Below are positions 1 through 9,241 of a stretch of DNA of 64,000 nt, one piece after another (position 1 is the first letter of the stretch; each line of letters starts with the position of its first letter). Source of the DNA: Roseococcus pinisoli (GTDB lineage: Bacteria > Pseudomonadota > Alphaproteobacteria > Acetobacterales > Acetobacteraceae); the NCBI RefSeq assembly GCF_018413645.1, contig NZ_JAHCDA010000005.1, positions 62,001-126,000 on the forward strand, in the 5' to 3' direction. The notes under the pieces are model-generated. The model saw only the letters and a list, made by a program, of their open reading frames with translations, was not told where the DNA came from and did not search any database. Both the position numbers and the translations under genes were made by a program.

Positions 1-1119
1 GAAGCCCGCCTCCTGGAACCAGGAGTTCACCGCCGCGGCATAGGCGAAGCGCCGGCCCATGGTCGCGTGCGCCTGGTCGAGGTTGAAGTCGCGATAGGCC
101 TCCGTGCAGGCGACGAGGCCGGGATCCATCTTCGTCGTGTCCTCGGCGCCGCGCGCCAGGAAGGGGCGCATGCCGATGCCCCACATGTCCCGCTCCAGCG
201 CCGAGCCGATCGGGCCCCAGGCTGGCGTCACCTCCTCCACGACCGCGCCGGCCGAGCGCAACGCGTCGAGGCTCGCCTCGACCGTGGCCGCGACGTCCGG
301 ATCGACGCGCGCATGGCCGAGATCGGGGCTATAGGCGATGCGCAGGCCCCGCAGGCCGCCCGGGGCGATGGCCGCCGGGAAGAAATCAGGCAGCGTCGTG
401 TGATCGAGGTCGTGCGGCCCGGCCACGACGGAGAACATCAGCGCTGCATCCTCGGCCGAGCGCGTGATCGGCCCGGCATGCGAGAGCGCGCCGTTGTTCG
501 GCACCGGCACGTAGGGCACGCGCCCATAGGTCGGCTTGAAGCCCACCACGCCGCAGAAATGCGCCGGCAGGCGGATCGAGCCCGCGCCATCCGTGCCCAG
601 GTGCAGCGGCCCGCAGCCCGCCCCGCAGAGCGAGGCCGCGCCGGAGGAGGAACCGCCGGCCGTGCGCCCATGCATCCAGGGATTATGCGTGCTGCCCGTC
701 AGCGGGCTGTCGCTCACCGCGGTCCAGCCCTGCTCGGTGCTGGTGGTCTTGCCGAGGATGATCGCCCCGGCCCGGCGAAGCCGCTCGACCAGCGGCGCGT
801 CATGGGCCGCCGGCGCGGGGTCGGTGAGGCGGGAGCCCCGCCGCGTCGGCAGCCCCTTCACCGCCTGCACGTCCTTGATGGTGACGGGCACGCCGTGCAG
901 CGGGCCCAGTTCCTCGCCGCGCATCACGGCGTCCTCGGCCATGCGGGCCTGGGCCAGCGCGCCCTCGGCATCGAGCGCCACGAAGGCGTTCAGGGAAGGA
1001 TTCTTCCTGCCGATCCGATCCAGAACCGCCTCGGTGATCTCCAAGGGAGAGGCGCGCTTGCCACGCACCATCGCCGCCAATTCGACCGCCGAGGCGGTAG
1101 CCAGATCAGGTCTCGCCAT
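1..1119 (-). CDS. Amidase (amidase signature family), C-terminus cut off by window edge
   Basis: Hydrolyses an amide bond; the substrate cannot be told from sequence. The 373 visible residues, read on the minus strand, carry the amidase-signature Ser-cisSer-Lys set: Lys82 in GVPVTIKDV, the serine cluster in GGSSSGAAS (about 157-159) and Ser181 in GTDGAGSIR. Family members are usually 450-500 residues, so roughly the last quarter lies outside the window. The ATG at 1119 overlaps the end of the upstream flavin-binding gene by 14 bases, so the two are probably translated from one message. No signal peptide, so cytoplasmic. It resembles GatA-type amidases but has no gatB or gatC beside it; a catabolic amidase is more likely. 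Confidence 0.85.
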   Translation of the reverse strand, partial: MARPDLATASAVELAAMVRGKRASPLEITEAVLDRIGRKNPSLNAFVALDAEGALAQARMAEDAVMRGEELGPLHGVPVTIKDVQAVKGLPTRRGSRLTDPAPAAHDAPLVERLRRAGAIILGKTTSTEQGWTAVSDSPLTGSTHNPWMHGRTAGGSSSGAASLCGAGCGPLHLGTDGAGSIRLPAHFCGVVGFKPTYGRVPYVPVPNNGALSHAGPITRSAEDAALMFSVVAGPHDLDHTTLPDFFPAAIAPGGLRGLRIAYSPDLGHARVDPDVAATVEASLDALRSAGAVVEEVTPAWGPIGSALERDMWGIGMRPFLARGAEDTTKMDPGLVACTEAYRDFNLDQAHATMGRRFAYAAAVNSWFQEAGF

Positions 1120-1825
1120 AAGTTTTCTTGTAACTTTCCCTCATGATCTCATCGAGCCTACGACCCGGGGTGAAACCTGCAAGACCTTTCGGGAAGGGCA
1201 CGCCTTCCACCAGCCTCGGGCAATCCTCGGGCGTGCCGATCACCTGCGTCACCGGAATGCGCGCGGCATAGATCGGGAGGGCATAATCTTCCTCCTCGTC
1301 GCCGACGCCCTTGTTGCGGACCTTGCCGGAGGCTTCGTCGATGTTCATGCCGATGACCATCGTCGCCTTCAGCTCCTGCGTCGTGCTCGGCCGCAGCTCG
1401 GCGTTCCGGCCGGGATAGAAGCGGTCGATCATCAACTCCAGCAGCTTCGCCTTCTCATCGAGGTCGTCGATGATATGCGCGTTGCCGAAGCACATGGCCG
1501 AACGGTAGTCGACCGAGTGGTTGAAGCCGCAGCGCGCGAGGACCAGGCTGTCCAGATGCGTGACGGTGACGCAGACCGGCGTGCCGGGCTTCTGCGTGCG
1601 CAGCATCCGGCTCGCCGAGGAACCGTGCCAGTAGAGGTGGTTGCCCTCGCGCCAGAAGGCGGTCGGCGTGCAATAGGGCTGGCCGTCGATGACATAGGAG
1701 ACGTGGCAGATCATCGCGGCGTCCAGGATTTCGTAAACCGAGGCATAGTCGTGCCGCCCGCGCTCGTGCAGGCGGCGGACCTTGTTGCGCTCGGTGACGG
1801 GATAGCGGTCGGTGACCTCGGACAT
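1106..1825 (-). CDS. Pyridoxamine 5'-phosphate oxidase-like flavin-binding protein
   Basis: A split-barrel FMN-binding protein of about 239 residues in the PPOX / nitroimidazole-reductase-like group. The family pattern is visible: a start resembling YPVTERNKVRRLHERGRHD, then the strands around MICHVSYVIDGQPYCTPTAFW and LYWHGSSASRMLR that line the flavin site. I start it at the internal ATG at 1825 (MSEVTDRYPV) because the upstream 16 residues of the open frame look non-coding and lie in the divergent promoter gap. It overlaps the amidase downstream and is divergent from a MocR-type regulator, a common arrangement for this family. Specific substrate unknown. Confidence 0.8.
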   Translation of the reverse strand: MSEVTDRYPVTERNKVRRLHERGRHDYASVYEILDAAMICHVSYVIDGQPYCTPTAFWREGNHLYWHGSSASRMLRTQKPGTPVCVTVTHLDSLVLARCGFNHSVDYRSAMCFGNAHIIDDLDEKAKLLELMIDRFYPGRNAELRPSTTQELKATMVIGMNIDEASGKVRNKGVGDEEEDYALPIYAARIPVTQVIGTPEDCPRLVEGVPFPKGLAGFTPGRRLDEIMRESYKKTYGET

Positions 1826-1870
1826 GGCGGAAATCCTGGCGGATAGGTGAAGGCCGCATGCTGGCAGGCT

Positions 1871-1920
1871 CAATGGCTCCTCACGAGAGCCAATTTAACC
1901 AACATTCACTGGTCCAATAC
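1871..1920. promoter_or_regulatory. Divergent promoter gap with inverted repeat between PPOX-like gene and MocR regulator
   Basis: The 119-base gap between the two divergent genes contains an inverted repeat (TGGCTC at 1874-1879, GAGCCA at 1887-1892, 7-base spacer) and an ACTGGTCC element at 1908-1915. MocR-family regulators such as TauR are reported to bind CTGGAC-type repeats, so this is a plausible operator. That the regulator binds here is inference. Confidence 0.35.
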
Positions 1921-1944
1921 CTAACGCCTCGCTAGGCTGCCTCC

Positions 1945-3453
1945 ATGGCCGCCGACCTTTCCCATCTCCTGATGCTCGCCATCGAGCGCTCCAACGGGAC
2001 GCCCCTGCTGCGCCAGGTCTACCTGGAGCTGCGCCGGGCGATCCTCGGCGGCACCCTGCCCCCCGGAGCGCGGCTGCCCGCCACGCGGGTGCTGGCGCAG
2101 CGCCTGGGCATCGCCCGCAACACCGTCGTCGCGGCCTATGAACAGCTCCTGGCCGAAGGCTTCATCGAGGGGCGGGTGGGCGCGGGCAGCTACGTCTCGC
2201 GCGACCTGCCGGAAGGGCTGGAGCGCCCTGCCGCCGCGCGGACGCCGGGCAAGCTCCCCCCGCCGGGGCCGAGCGCCGTCAACATCCCCCACATGGTCCA
2301 GCCGGGCGCGCAGCCCTTCAACACCGGCCGCACCTCCTGGGACGACGCCACCGCGCGCATCTGGCGCCAGCTCACGCTGCGGCGGCTGCAATCGCCCGAT
2401 CCGGACATGCTGGGCTATGGGGACCCGCGCGGCTCGCTGGCGCTGCGCGAGGCCATCGCCAACTACCTCGGCGCCGCGCGGGCCGTGCGCTGCACGCCGG
2501 ACCAGGTGATCGTCACCTCCGGTGCGCAGCAGGCCATCGACCTGGTGCGCAAGGTGGTGGTGGCGCCGGGCGATCCCGTCTGGGTCGAGGATCCCTGCTA
2601 CCCCGCGCTACGCGCCGCCATGGCCGCGGCCGGCGCCCGGATCGTGCCGGTGCCGGTGGATGCGCAGGGCCTGATCGTGAGCGAGGGCATCGCCGCCTCG
2701 CCCACGGCGCGGCTGGCCTATGTCACGCCCTCCTCCCAGTACCCGATGGGCGTCGTGCTCTCCATGGCGCGGCGGATGGAGCTGCTGGCCTGGGCGCGGC
2801 GCACCGGCGCCTGGATCGTGGAGGACGACTACGACAGCGAGTTCCGCTATGCCGGCCGCCCGCTGGCCTCGCTGCAGGGCGTGGATGAGGCCGGGCGGGT
2901 GATCTACATCGGCACCTTCAGCAAGGTGCTCTTTCCCGGCCTCCGGCTCGGCTACGCCGTCCTGCCGGCGGAGCTGCTGGCCCCGGTCCAGTCCGCCCGC
3001 CTCCTCTCCGACTGGCACCCACCCGTCTTCCAGGAGGGCGTGGTCACGGACTTCCTGGCCGAGGGGCATTTCGCCCAGCACCTGCGCCGCATGCGGCAGC
3101 GCTACCGGCTTTCGCGCGACGCGGTGGTGGAGGCGCTGCGGGAGAGTTGCGGCCACTTCCTCGACGTCGAGGCACCGGACCAGGGGCTGAAGCTCCTGGC
3201 GCGGCTGCGGCCGGGATGGCAGGACACCGAGGTCGCCGCGGCGGCCGAGCGCGCGGGCGTCATCGCGCGGGCGGTCAGTCCCATGTTCATGGAGGAGCGC
3301 CCGATCCAGGCGCTCATGCTGGGCTTCTCGGGACACGAGCCCGGCACCCTGAAGCATGCCTCGCGGCTGCTGGCGCGCAGCGTGGAGGGGATGCACCCCT
3401 TCCACGTGGATGTCAGTTCAAGATTAGCCGAGCCGGCCGCATCGCAGCGGTGA
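1945..3453 (+). CDS. MocR-family (GntR / aminotransferase fusion) transcriptional regulator
   Basis: A 502-residue fusion of an N-terminal winged helix-turn-helix (about residues 12-80, including LGIARNTVVAAYEQLLAEGF) with a fold-type I aminotransferase domain (about 120-480). The PLP lysine is Lys327 in GTFSKVLFPGLRLGY and the Asp contacting the pyridine nitrogen is in IVEDDYDSEFRY. Such proteins sense PLP or an amine adduct and often control vitamin B6 or amine metabolism genes. It is divergent from the PPOX-like flavin protein and the amidase, which are its likely targets. PdxR-like is possible, but nothing here proves a B6 role. Confidence 0.9.
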   Translation: MAADLSHLLMLAIERSNGTPLLRQVYLELRRAILGGTLPPGARLPATRVLAQRLGIARNTVVAAYEQLLAEGFIEGRVGAGSYVSRDLPEGLERPAAARTPGKLPPPGPSAVNIPHMVQPGAQPFNTGRTSWDDATARIWRQLTLRRLQSPDPDMLGYGDPRGSLALREAIANYLGAARAVRCTPDQVIVTSGAQQAIDLVRKVVVAPGDPVWVEDPCYPALRAAMAAAGARIVPVPVDAQGLIVSEGIAASPTARLAYVTPSSQYPMGVVLSMARRMELLAWARRTGAWIVEDDYDSEFRYAGRPLASLQGVDEAGRVIYIGTFSKVLFPGLRLGYAVLPAELLAPVQSARLLSDWHPPVFQEGVVTDFLAEGHFAQHLRRMRQRYRLSRDAVVEALRESCGHFLDVEAPDQGLKLLARLRPGWQDTEVAAAAERAGVIARAVSPMFMEERPIQALMLGFSGHEPGTLKHASRLLARSVEGMHPFHVDVSSRLAEPAASQR

Positions 3454-3471
3454 CCGGCCCGGCCGGATGAC

Positions 3472-4872
3472 CTAGCGCCCGGAGATGATCCGATCGACCA
3501 ACTGCTTCACCGTCGGCACGAAGCCGTTGGAGTAGAAGGGGTCGGAGCTGAAGCGATAGGCATTGTGGCCGGCGAACATGAGGTTGTTCTCCAGGCTGCC
3601 GTCATGCGCGATGTCCTGAAGGGTCTTCTGGATGCAGAAGCTGCGGGGATCGGCCTTCTTGCCCGTGCTGAACTCCGGCCCGTGCTGCGTCCAGTTGCTG
3701 AAGCGGCACTGGCTGAGACAGCCCATGCAATCCACCTGATCCTTCACGATCTCCCGCGCATTCTCGGGCGTCACGAAGACCAGCGTGGAATCCGGCGTGC
3801 GCAGCGCGTCGCTGAAGCCCTGGTCGGTCCAGGTCACCGCATGCTCGCGGTCGGTCGGCGTCAGCCACACCGGGCGCTTGCGCGGGCCCACGCCGAATTC
3901 GGCCGTATGCTCGCCGATCGGCTCGCTCGTATAGGCCACCTGCCGCTCGCTGCGCGCCTCCAGGTCATGGAGGAAGTCGTTGCGCACGGCCGAGGAATAG
4001 AAGCCGGTGGGCGAGAAGGGCTGCAGCAGGACGTCGCCGGGCTTCAGCGTGGTCAGGCGCTGCTTCCAGGCGTCGCTGATCGGGCTTTCCTTCGTCAGCA
4101 GCGGCCGCGTACCGAACTGGAAGGCGATGGGGCCGAGCTCCGGATTGTCGAGCCAGTCGTCCCATTCCTCGAGCCACCAGACGCCGCCCGCCATGATGAT
4201 GGGCGTCTCGTCCAGGCCGAAGGCGCGCATCTGCTCGCGCAGCTTGCGCACGCGCTCGTAGGGCCGCTCGGGCTTCTTGGGGTCCTCGCCGTTCGAGAGG
4301 CCGTTATGGCCGCCGGCGAGCCAGGGGTCCTCATAGACGACGCCGCCCAGCCAGTCGCTGACCTTGGAATAGCTGCGCTTCCACAGCGCGCTGAAGGCCC
4401 GGGCGGAGCTGACGATCGGGTAGTAGTGCACGCCGAACTCGCGCGCGATCTCGGAGAGGCGATAGGGCATGCCCGCGCCGCAGGTGATGCCGTTGATGAG
4501 GCCCTTGGCCCCTTCCAGCACGCCGCGGATCACGCGCTCGGCGCCGCCCATCTCCCAGAGGATATTGGCATGGATGCGAGCATTCTTGCCGCCGACGTCG
4601 CGCGCCTCGCGCGCCTGGGCGATACCGCCCGCGATGCCGTAGGCGACCAGCTCCTCATGCCGGTCCACGCGGGTGCGGCCGGTATAGATCTGCCGGATCG
4701 TCCGCCCCTCCGCGTCGTAGCTGTCGGCATTGACGGCCGAGAAGGTGCCCACGCCGCCGGCCGCGGCCCAGGCACCGGCCGTGAGGCCGTTGCTGACGGC
4801 CACGCCCTTGCCACCCTCCACGATAGGGAGCACGTCCACGCCGCCCATGCGGATGCTGTTGATCGCCTTCAC
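3472..4872 (-). CDS. Nitronate monooxygenase-family protein with C-terminal cysteine motif
   Basis: A 2-nitropropane dioxygenase/nitronate monooxygenase TIM-barrel protein. The N-terminal GGVDVLPIVEGGKGVAVSNG, the ITCGAGMPYRL strand and the phosphate-binding PIIMAGGVWWLEEWDDWL segment match the FMN-binding family. The C-terminal part holds four cysteines, CxxCxxxC then one more 24 residues later (Cys392, 395, 399 and 423 counted from an ATG at 4902), not usual for this family. I prefer the GTG start at 4872: AGGAA lies upstream at 8-9 nt spacing, and the ten codons before it include rare AGA, AAT and ATT. It follows pnp on the same strand after a hairpin. Substrate unknown; PfaD-like enzymes are also related. 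Confidence 0.75.
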   Translation of the reverse strand: MKAINSIRMGGVDVLPIVEGGKGVAVSNGLTAGAWAAAGGVGTFSAVNADSYDAEGRTIRQIYTGRTRVDRHEELVAYGIAGGIAQAREARDVGGKNARIHANILWEMGGAERVIRGVLEGAKGLINGITCGAGMPYRLSEIAREFGVHYYPIVSSARAFSALWKRSYSKVSDWLGGVVYEDPWLAGGHNGLSNGEDPKKPERPYERVRKLREQMRAFGLDETPIIMAGGVWWLEEWDDWLDNPELGPIAFQFGTRPLLTKESPISDAWKQRLTTLKPGDVLLQPFSPTGFYSSAVRNDFLHDLEARSERQVAYTSEPIGEHTAEFGVGPRKRPVWLTPTDREHAVTWTDQGFSDALRTPDSTLVFVTPENAREIVKDQVDCMGCLSQCRFSNWTQHGPEFSTGKKADPRSFCIQKTLQDIAHDGSLENNLMFAGHNAYRFSSDPFYSNGFVPTVKQLVDRIISGR

Positions 4873-4921
4873 CGTCCGCCGTTCCTGCCGAATATTTCTC
4901 AATATGACACTAACATGAATT

Positions 4922-4949
4922 CGCCCGGCGCAAGCAGAGGCGCCGGGCG
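4922..4949 (-). terminator. GC-rich hairpin downstream of pnp
   Basis: A perfect 10-bp stem (4922-4931 with 4940-4949) with an 8-base loop sits between pnp and the nitronate monooxygenase-like gene. The T run (five T at 4970-4974 region, on the plus side) is not on the strand that needs termination, so it may act as an RNA stabiliser or a weak, Rho-assisted stop for pnp. Confidence 0.4.
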
Positions 4950-5000
4950 TGATATGGGGTTTTTCGGCCGGAATGCAAAGCTTCCGGCCGATCCCGCAGC

Positions 5001-7211
5001 TTAGTCGCGCCGCGGGCGGCGGTCGCGGCCGCCTCGGTCGTCACGGTCGCGGCGGGGGCGATCCTCGCCCTCGCCCGCCTCGCGCGGGCGGCGCTCGCCG
5101 ACCTGCTCGGTGATGTCCGCACCCGTCGCCTGGTCGACCACGCGCATGGAGAGCTTCACCTTGCCTCGGTCGTCGAAGCCGATGACCTTGACCTTCACGG
5201 CATCGCCATCCTTGACGACGTCGGTGGTCTTGTTCACCCGCTCGTTCGACAGCTCGCTGATGTGGACGAGGCCGTCCTTGGCGCCGAGGAAGTTCACGAA
5301 GGCGCCGAACTCGGCGGTCTTCACCACCTTGCCGTTGTAGATCGTGCCGATCTCGGCCTCGGCCGTGATGCCCTTGATCCGGTCGATCGCGGCCTGGGTC
5401 GCCTCGGGGCTGGTCGACGCGATCTTGATCGTGCCGTCATCCTCGATGTCGATCTTCGTGCCGGTCTGCTCGACGATCTCGCGGATCACCTTGCCGCCCG
5501 TGCCGATCACTTCGCGGATCTTGTCCTTCGGCACGTTGATCACGGTGATGCGCGGCGCGGTGGCCGCCATCTCGCCGCGGGCGCCGCTGATGGCCTTGGC
5601 CATCTCGCCGAGGATGTGGAAGCGGCCATCCTTGGCCTGGCCCAGGGCCGTCTTCATGATGTCGAAGGTGATGGACGTGATCTTGATGTCCATCTGGAGC
5701 GCGGTGATGCCCGCTTCCGTCCCGGCCACCTTGAAGTCCATGTCGCCGAGGTGATCCTCGTCGCCGAGGATGTCGGAGAGCACCGCGAAGCCGCGGTCTT
5801 CCTTGATCAGGCCCATGGCGATGCCGGCCACCGGGCGCAGCAGCGGGCAGCCGCTGTCCATCAGCGAGAGCGAGGTGCCGCAGACCGTCGCCATCGACGA
5901 CGAGCCGTTGGACTCCGTGATCTCGGACACGATGCGCATCGTGTACGGGAACTTCTCCTTCTCCGGCAGGACCGGGTGGATCGCACGCCAGGCGAGCTTG
6001 CCATGGCCGATCTCACGACGGCCGGGCGAGCCCATGCGGCCCGTCTCGTTCACCGAGTAGGGAGGGAAGTTGTAGTGCAGCATGAAGTTCTCGCGGTACT
6101 CGCCCGCGAGAGCGTCGATGACCTGCTCGTCCTGGCCCGTACCCAGGGTCGCGACGCAGAGGGACTGCGTCTCGCCACGGGTGAACAGCGCGGAGCCGTG
6201 GGCGCGCGGCAGCACACCGACCTCGGCGAGGATCGGGCGGACCGTCTTGGTGTCGCGGCCGTCGATGCGCAGGCCGGTGTCCAGGATCGCGTTGCGGACC
6301 ACATCCGCCTCGAGCTCCTTCAGCAGGCCCTTCGCGGCGCCGACATCGGCACCCTCGGCCTCCAGCGCGGCGACGATGGCCTTCTTGGCCTCGCCGACGG
6401 CCTTCTGGCGCGCCAGCTTCTCGGTGATCTTGTAGGCCTCGCCCACGGAGGCGGTGCCGAGCTCGGCGATGCGGGCCTTCAGCGCCGCCACAGCCGGATC
6501 GGCCTCACCAACGGCCCAGGGCTCCTTCGCGGCAACCTCGGCGAGGGAGATGATGCCCTCGATGACGGCCTGGAACTGCTTGTGGCCGAACTCGACGGCG
6601 CCGAGCATCACGTCCTCGGAGAGCTCCTTCGCCTCGGACTCGACCATCAGCACGCCCTCGGCGGTGCCGGCGACGACGAGGTCGAGGTCGCTCAGCTTGC
6701 GCTGCGCGGCGGTCGGGTTGAGGACGTACTGGCCGTCGATGTAGCCGACGCGCGCGCCGCCCACCGGGCCGAAGAAGGGAATGCCGGACAGCGTCAGCGC
6801 CGCCGAGCAGCCGACCAGGGCCACGATGTCGGGATCGTTCTCGAGGTCATGGCTGAGGACGGTCGCGATGACCTGCACCTCGTTGCGGAAGCCCTCGGGG
6901 AAGAGCGGGCGCAGCGGGCGATCGATCAGGCGCGAGATCAGGGTCTCGCTCTCGGAGGGACGGCCCTCGCGCTTGAAGAAGCCGCCGGGGATCTTGCCCG
7001 CGGCAAAGGCCTTCTCCTGGTAGTTCACGGTCAGCGGGAAGAAGTCCTGGCCGGGCTTCACGTTGCGGGCGCCGACCACGGTGCAGAGCACGATGGTGTC
7101 GCCAAGGCGCGCCATGACGGCGCCATCGGCCTGACGGGCGACCTTGCCGGTCTCCAGCGTCAGGATCTGACCGCCCCAGGCGATGTCCTTGCGGAAATAG
7201 TTGTCGAACAT
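5001..7211 (-). CDS. pnp: Polyribonucleotide nucleotidyltransferase (PNPase)
   Basis: Phosphorolytic 3'-5' exoribonuclease, trimeric, partner of RNase E in the degradosome. The 736 residues show two RNase PH domains (about 10-230 and 310-540), the second with the [20 protein letters not shown] segment carrying the catalytic acidic residues, then a KH domain with the GTGG loop ([12 protein letters not shown], about 560-610) and an S1 domain ([15 protein letters not shown] onward). The tail is rich in Arg, Asp and Gly. Start chosen at 7211 (MFDNYFRK) because AGAAGGA lies just upstream; an in-frame extension of seven residues is unlikely. Last gene of the rimP-to-pnp cluster. Confidence 0.97.
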   Translation of the reverse strand: MFDNYFRKDIAWGGQILTLETGKVARQADGAVMARLGDTIVLCTVVGARNVKPGQDFFPLTVNYQEKAFAAGKIPGGFFKREGRPSESETLISRLIDRPLRPLFPEGFRNEVQVIATVLSHDLENDPDIVALVGCSAALTLSGIPFFGPVGGARVGYIDGQYVLNPTAAQRKLSDLDLVVAGTAEGVLMVESEAKELSEDVMLGAVEFGHKQFQAVIEGIISLAEVAAKEPWAVGEADPAVAALKARIAELGTASVGEAYKITEKLARQKAVGEAKKAIVAALEAEGADVGAAKGLLKELEADVVRNAILDTGLRIDGRDTKTVRPILAEVGVLPRAHGSALFTRGETQSLCVATLGTGQDEQVIDALAGEYRENFMLHYNFPPYSVNETGRMGSPGRREIGHGKLAWRAIHPVLPEKEKFPYTMRIVSEITESNGSSSMATVCGTSLSLMDSGCPLLRPVAGIAMGLIKEDRGFAVLSDILGDEDHLGDMDFKVAGTEAGITALQMDIKITSITFDIMKTALGQAKDGRFHILGEMAKAISGARGEMAATAPRITVINVPKDKIREVIGTGGKVIREIVEQTGTKIDIEDDGTIKIASTSPEATQAAIDRIKGITAEAEIGTIYNGKVVKTAEFGAFVNFLGAKDGLVHISELSNERVNKTTDVVKDGDAVKVKVIGFDDRGKVKLSMRVVDQATGADITEQVGERRPREAGEGEDRPRRDRDDRGGRDRRPRRD

Positions 7212-7784
7212 GCGTCGTCCTTCTCGCCCCACAGCGCGCGGGGACTTCTGGACGCGATGAGGCGGGGTGACAGCCCGTCCGCGAAAACCACCTTCGAGGG
7301 AGGGAGGCTTTCGACGCTTCGGGGCACATGGAGGCCGGGGACTCTCACCCGCGGCAAAGCCATGTGGCCGGAAACGCCGCCAGACCCGTCTTCCTTCAGG
7401 GGTGCGGAGGCTCTGACAACCCGCCGCCAGCGCGCGTGGTTGAGCCGAGCCCGCGTGGCGCGGGACCGGCTGGGCGGCCTTATGGACCGGATGGGCGCGC
7501 GGCGCCAGTAAGAATCAAAGCCGGCAGCCGGCTTCGAGACGATCCGCGGTCGTATCGACGATGAAAGGAAGAAATCGGCCGGGGCGCGGGAGCTTCAGCG
7601 CCCTGAAGGTCGCATCGCGGGCGACATGGCGCCGCTTGCTCGTAATGGCGATGCTAGGGCGGCGGCAGGGAAATGCCGTCCGCAAAGAAGCCGCCCAACC
7701 CCGGAAGGCGCGGCGGATCCACCGGAGCCGCCACGAAGGACGGTCCGGCGGATCACCACGATGCCCGAAGGCTCGTTCAGCCGC
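7212..7784. other. Long non-coding gap between rpsO and pnp
   Basis: About 570 bases without a gene. Open frames cross it on both strands, but none has a recognisable product or codon use like the neighbours. It contains a hairpin at 7518-7534 (see separate entry), a weaker CTTCAG/CTGAAG hairpin around 7592-7609, and presumably the pnp leader. In enteric bacteria the pnp leader is the site of PNPase/RNase III autoregulation; whether that holds here cannot be read from sequence. Confidence 0.6.
7518..7534 (-). terminator. Hairpin in rpsO-pnp gap, possible attenuator
   Basis: A 7-bp stem (AAGCCGG / CCGGCTT) with a 3-base loop. On the minus strand it is followed by TTGATTCTT, a weak T-rich stretch, so it could cause partial termination between rpsO and pnp as known for the enterobacterial operon. 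Confidence 0.4.
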
Positions 7785-8054
7785 TTAGCGGCGCAGGCCG
7801 AGCCGCGCGATCAGCGCCTCGTAGCGAGCGCGATCCTTGCGCTTCACGTAGTCGAGCAGGCCACGGCGCTGGCCGACCAGAACCAGCAGGCCACGGCGGC
7901 TGTGGAAGTCCTTGGCGTGGGTCTTCAGGTGCTCGGTGAGGTTGGAGATACGCTCCGAGAGCAGGGCGACCTGCACTTCGGGGCTGCCGGTGTCGCCGGG
8001 GGTCTTGGCGTGCTCGGCAATAAGCGCCTGGCGGCGCTCCGCAGTGATCGACAT
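7785..8054 (-). CDS. rpsO: 30S ribosomal protein S15
   Basis: An 89-residue protein matching S15 along its whole length ([12 protein letters not shown], then [31 protein letters not shown] and the basic C-terminus). It binds the central domain of 16S rRNA. Two ATG codons are adjacent at 8057 and 8054; the second gives better spacing (7 bases) to the AAGGA ribosome site and the usual 89-residue length. Lies between truB and pnp, the standard order. Confidence 0.97.
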   Translation of the reverse strand: MSITAERRQALIAEHAKTPGDTGSPEVQVALLSERISNLTEHLKTHAKDFHSRRGLLVLVGQRRGLLDYVKRKDRARYEALIARLGLRR

Positions 8055-8111
8055 CATCTAATCCTTCGGGTTGGCTGCTGTCGCAGCTGAGAAACGAAAC
8101 GATCCGTTGGT

Positions 8112-9056
8112 TCAGGCCGAGGCCATCAACCGTTCCGGCCGCAGCATCCCCTCCTCGAGGCGACACAGGCCGACGAACCGCCCCCCTGCCATCACGCGGA
8201 CCAGCCCCCCATCGGGATCGGCCTCGGACGGAACCCGACCCATGAGATCGACGAGGCTGAGGGCCTGGCCGAAACTGAGGCGGGCGGCCTCCCCTTCGAT
8301 GACGGCCAGTGCCGGGATGTCGGCCAGCGCGGTCGTCACAGGGAGAAGGAGGTCCAGCGAAGGGGGAGGCGTATCGCCCGTCACGACGATCTTGTCCAGG
8401 GGCACGCCGTCCGCTTCCTTGAAGGGACCGACCCGCAGGCGGCGCAGAGCCACCACATGGCCGACCGCGCCGGTGGCCCGGGCGATGTCGCGCGCCAGGG
8501 AGCGCATGTAGACGCCCTTGCCGGACTGGACCTCGAATTCGGCCGTGTCGGCATCGGGGCGGGCGACCAGCTCGAAGCGGTCGACGCGGGCGGGGCGGGC
8601 CTCCAGGGCCACGGCCTGCCCGTCTCGCGCCAGGTCATAGGCGCGCTCGCCATTCACCTTGATGGCGGAGAAGATCGGCGGCACCTGCATGATGTCGCCG
8701 GTGAAGGCGGGCAGCGCGGCGCGGATCGCCTCGTCGGTCGGGCGGAAATCGGTGGTCTCGATGACGGCGCCGTCGGCATCGTCGCTGTCCCGCGCCTCGC
8801 CGAAGCGCAGCGTGAAGCGATAGACCTTCGTGCCGTCCATGACATAGGGCACGGTCTTGGTGGCATGGCCGAAGGCGATGGGCAGCAGCCCGGTGGCCAG
8901 AGGGTCGAGCGTGCCGCCATGGCCCGCCTTCTGCGCATCGAAGGCGCGCTTCACCTTGTTCACGACGTCGGTGCTGCCGATGCCGCTGGGCTTGTCGATG
9001 ATGAGCCAGCCGTCGATCTCGCGGCCGCGCGGCTTTTTCCGGAAGTTACGTGCCAT
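8112..9056 (-). CDS. truB: tRNA pseudouridine(55) synthase
   Basis: Makes pseudouridine 55 in the T-loop of tRNA. The 314 residues show the TruB core with the catalytic aspartate Asp51 in GHGGTLDPLATGLL, the KPSGIGSTDVV N-terminal motif, and a C-terminal PUA-like part (about 240-305). Cytoplasmic. It sits between rbfA and rpsO, with a 54-base spacer to rpsO, so co-transcription is likely. Confidence 0.95.
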   Translation of the reverse strand: MARNFRKKPRGREIDGWLIIDKPSGIGSTDVVNKVKRAFDAQKAGHGGTLDPLATGLLPIAFGHATKTVPYVMDGTKVYRFTLRFGEARDSDDADGAVIETTDFRPTDEAIRAALPAFTGDIMQVPPIFSAIKVNGERAYDLARDGQAVALEARPARVDRFELVARPDADTAEFEVQSGKGVYMRSLARDIARATGAVGHVVALRRLRVGPFKEADGVPLDKIVVTGDTPPPSLDLLLPVTTALADIPALAVIEGEAARLSFGQALSLVDLMGRVPSEADPDGGLVRVMAGGRFVGLCRLEEGMLRPERLMASA

Positions 9057-9212
9057 GTCTGGTGAAGTCGATCCGAGTTGAAACGGGGGTTCTACGCGGT
9101 TCGGCGCCGTTGGGTAGAGCGTCTTGAGCCGGGCGGCGTTCTGGCTGGCATCCGCCCTCGTTATGGCAGCGGAGGCTCGGGCCGCCCCCAGACTATCGAC
9201 AATGGCAGGGAA

Positions 9213-9241
9213 AGCGCCCCGGGCTCACTGGACCGGGCGCT
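9213..9241 (-). terminator. Hairpin directly after rbfA stop codon
   Basis: AGCGCCC (9213-9219) pairs with GGGCGCT (9235-9241), ending one base before the rbfA stop codon. On the minus strand only TTT follows the stem, so this is at best a weak terminator or an mRNA end stabiliser between rbfA and truB. The rest of the 185-base rbfA-truB gap shows nothing else. Confidence 0.4.

Noticed and set aside
1-1119. GatA, the glutamyl-tRNA amidotransferase subunit
   Set aside because: The catalytic motifs are shared, but no gatB or gatC is adjacent and the partner is a flavin-binding gene under a MocR regulator.
5262-7511. Long plus-strand open frame opposite pnp
   Set aside because: Antisense shadow of PNPase with no family features.
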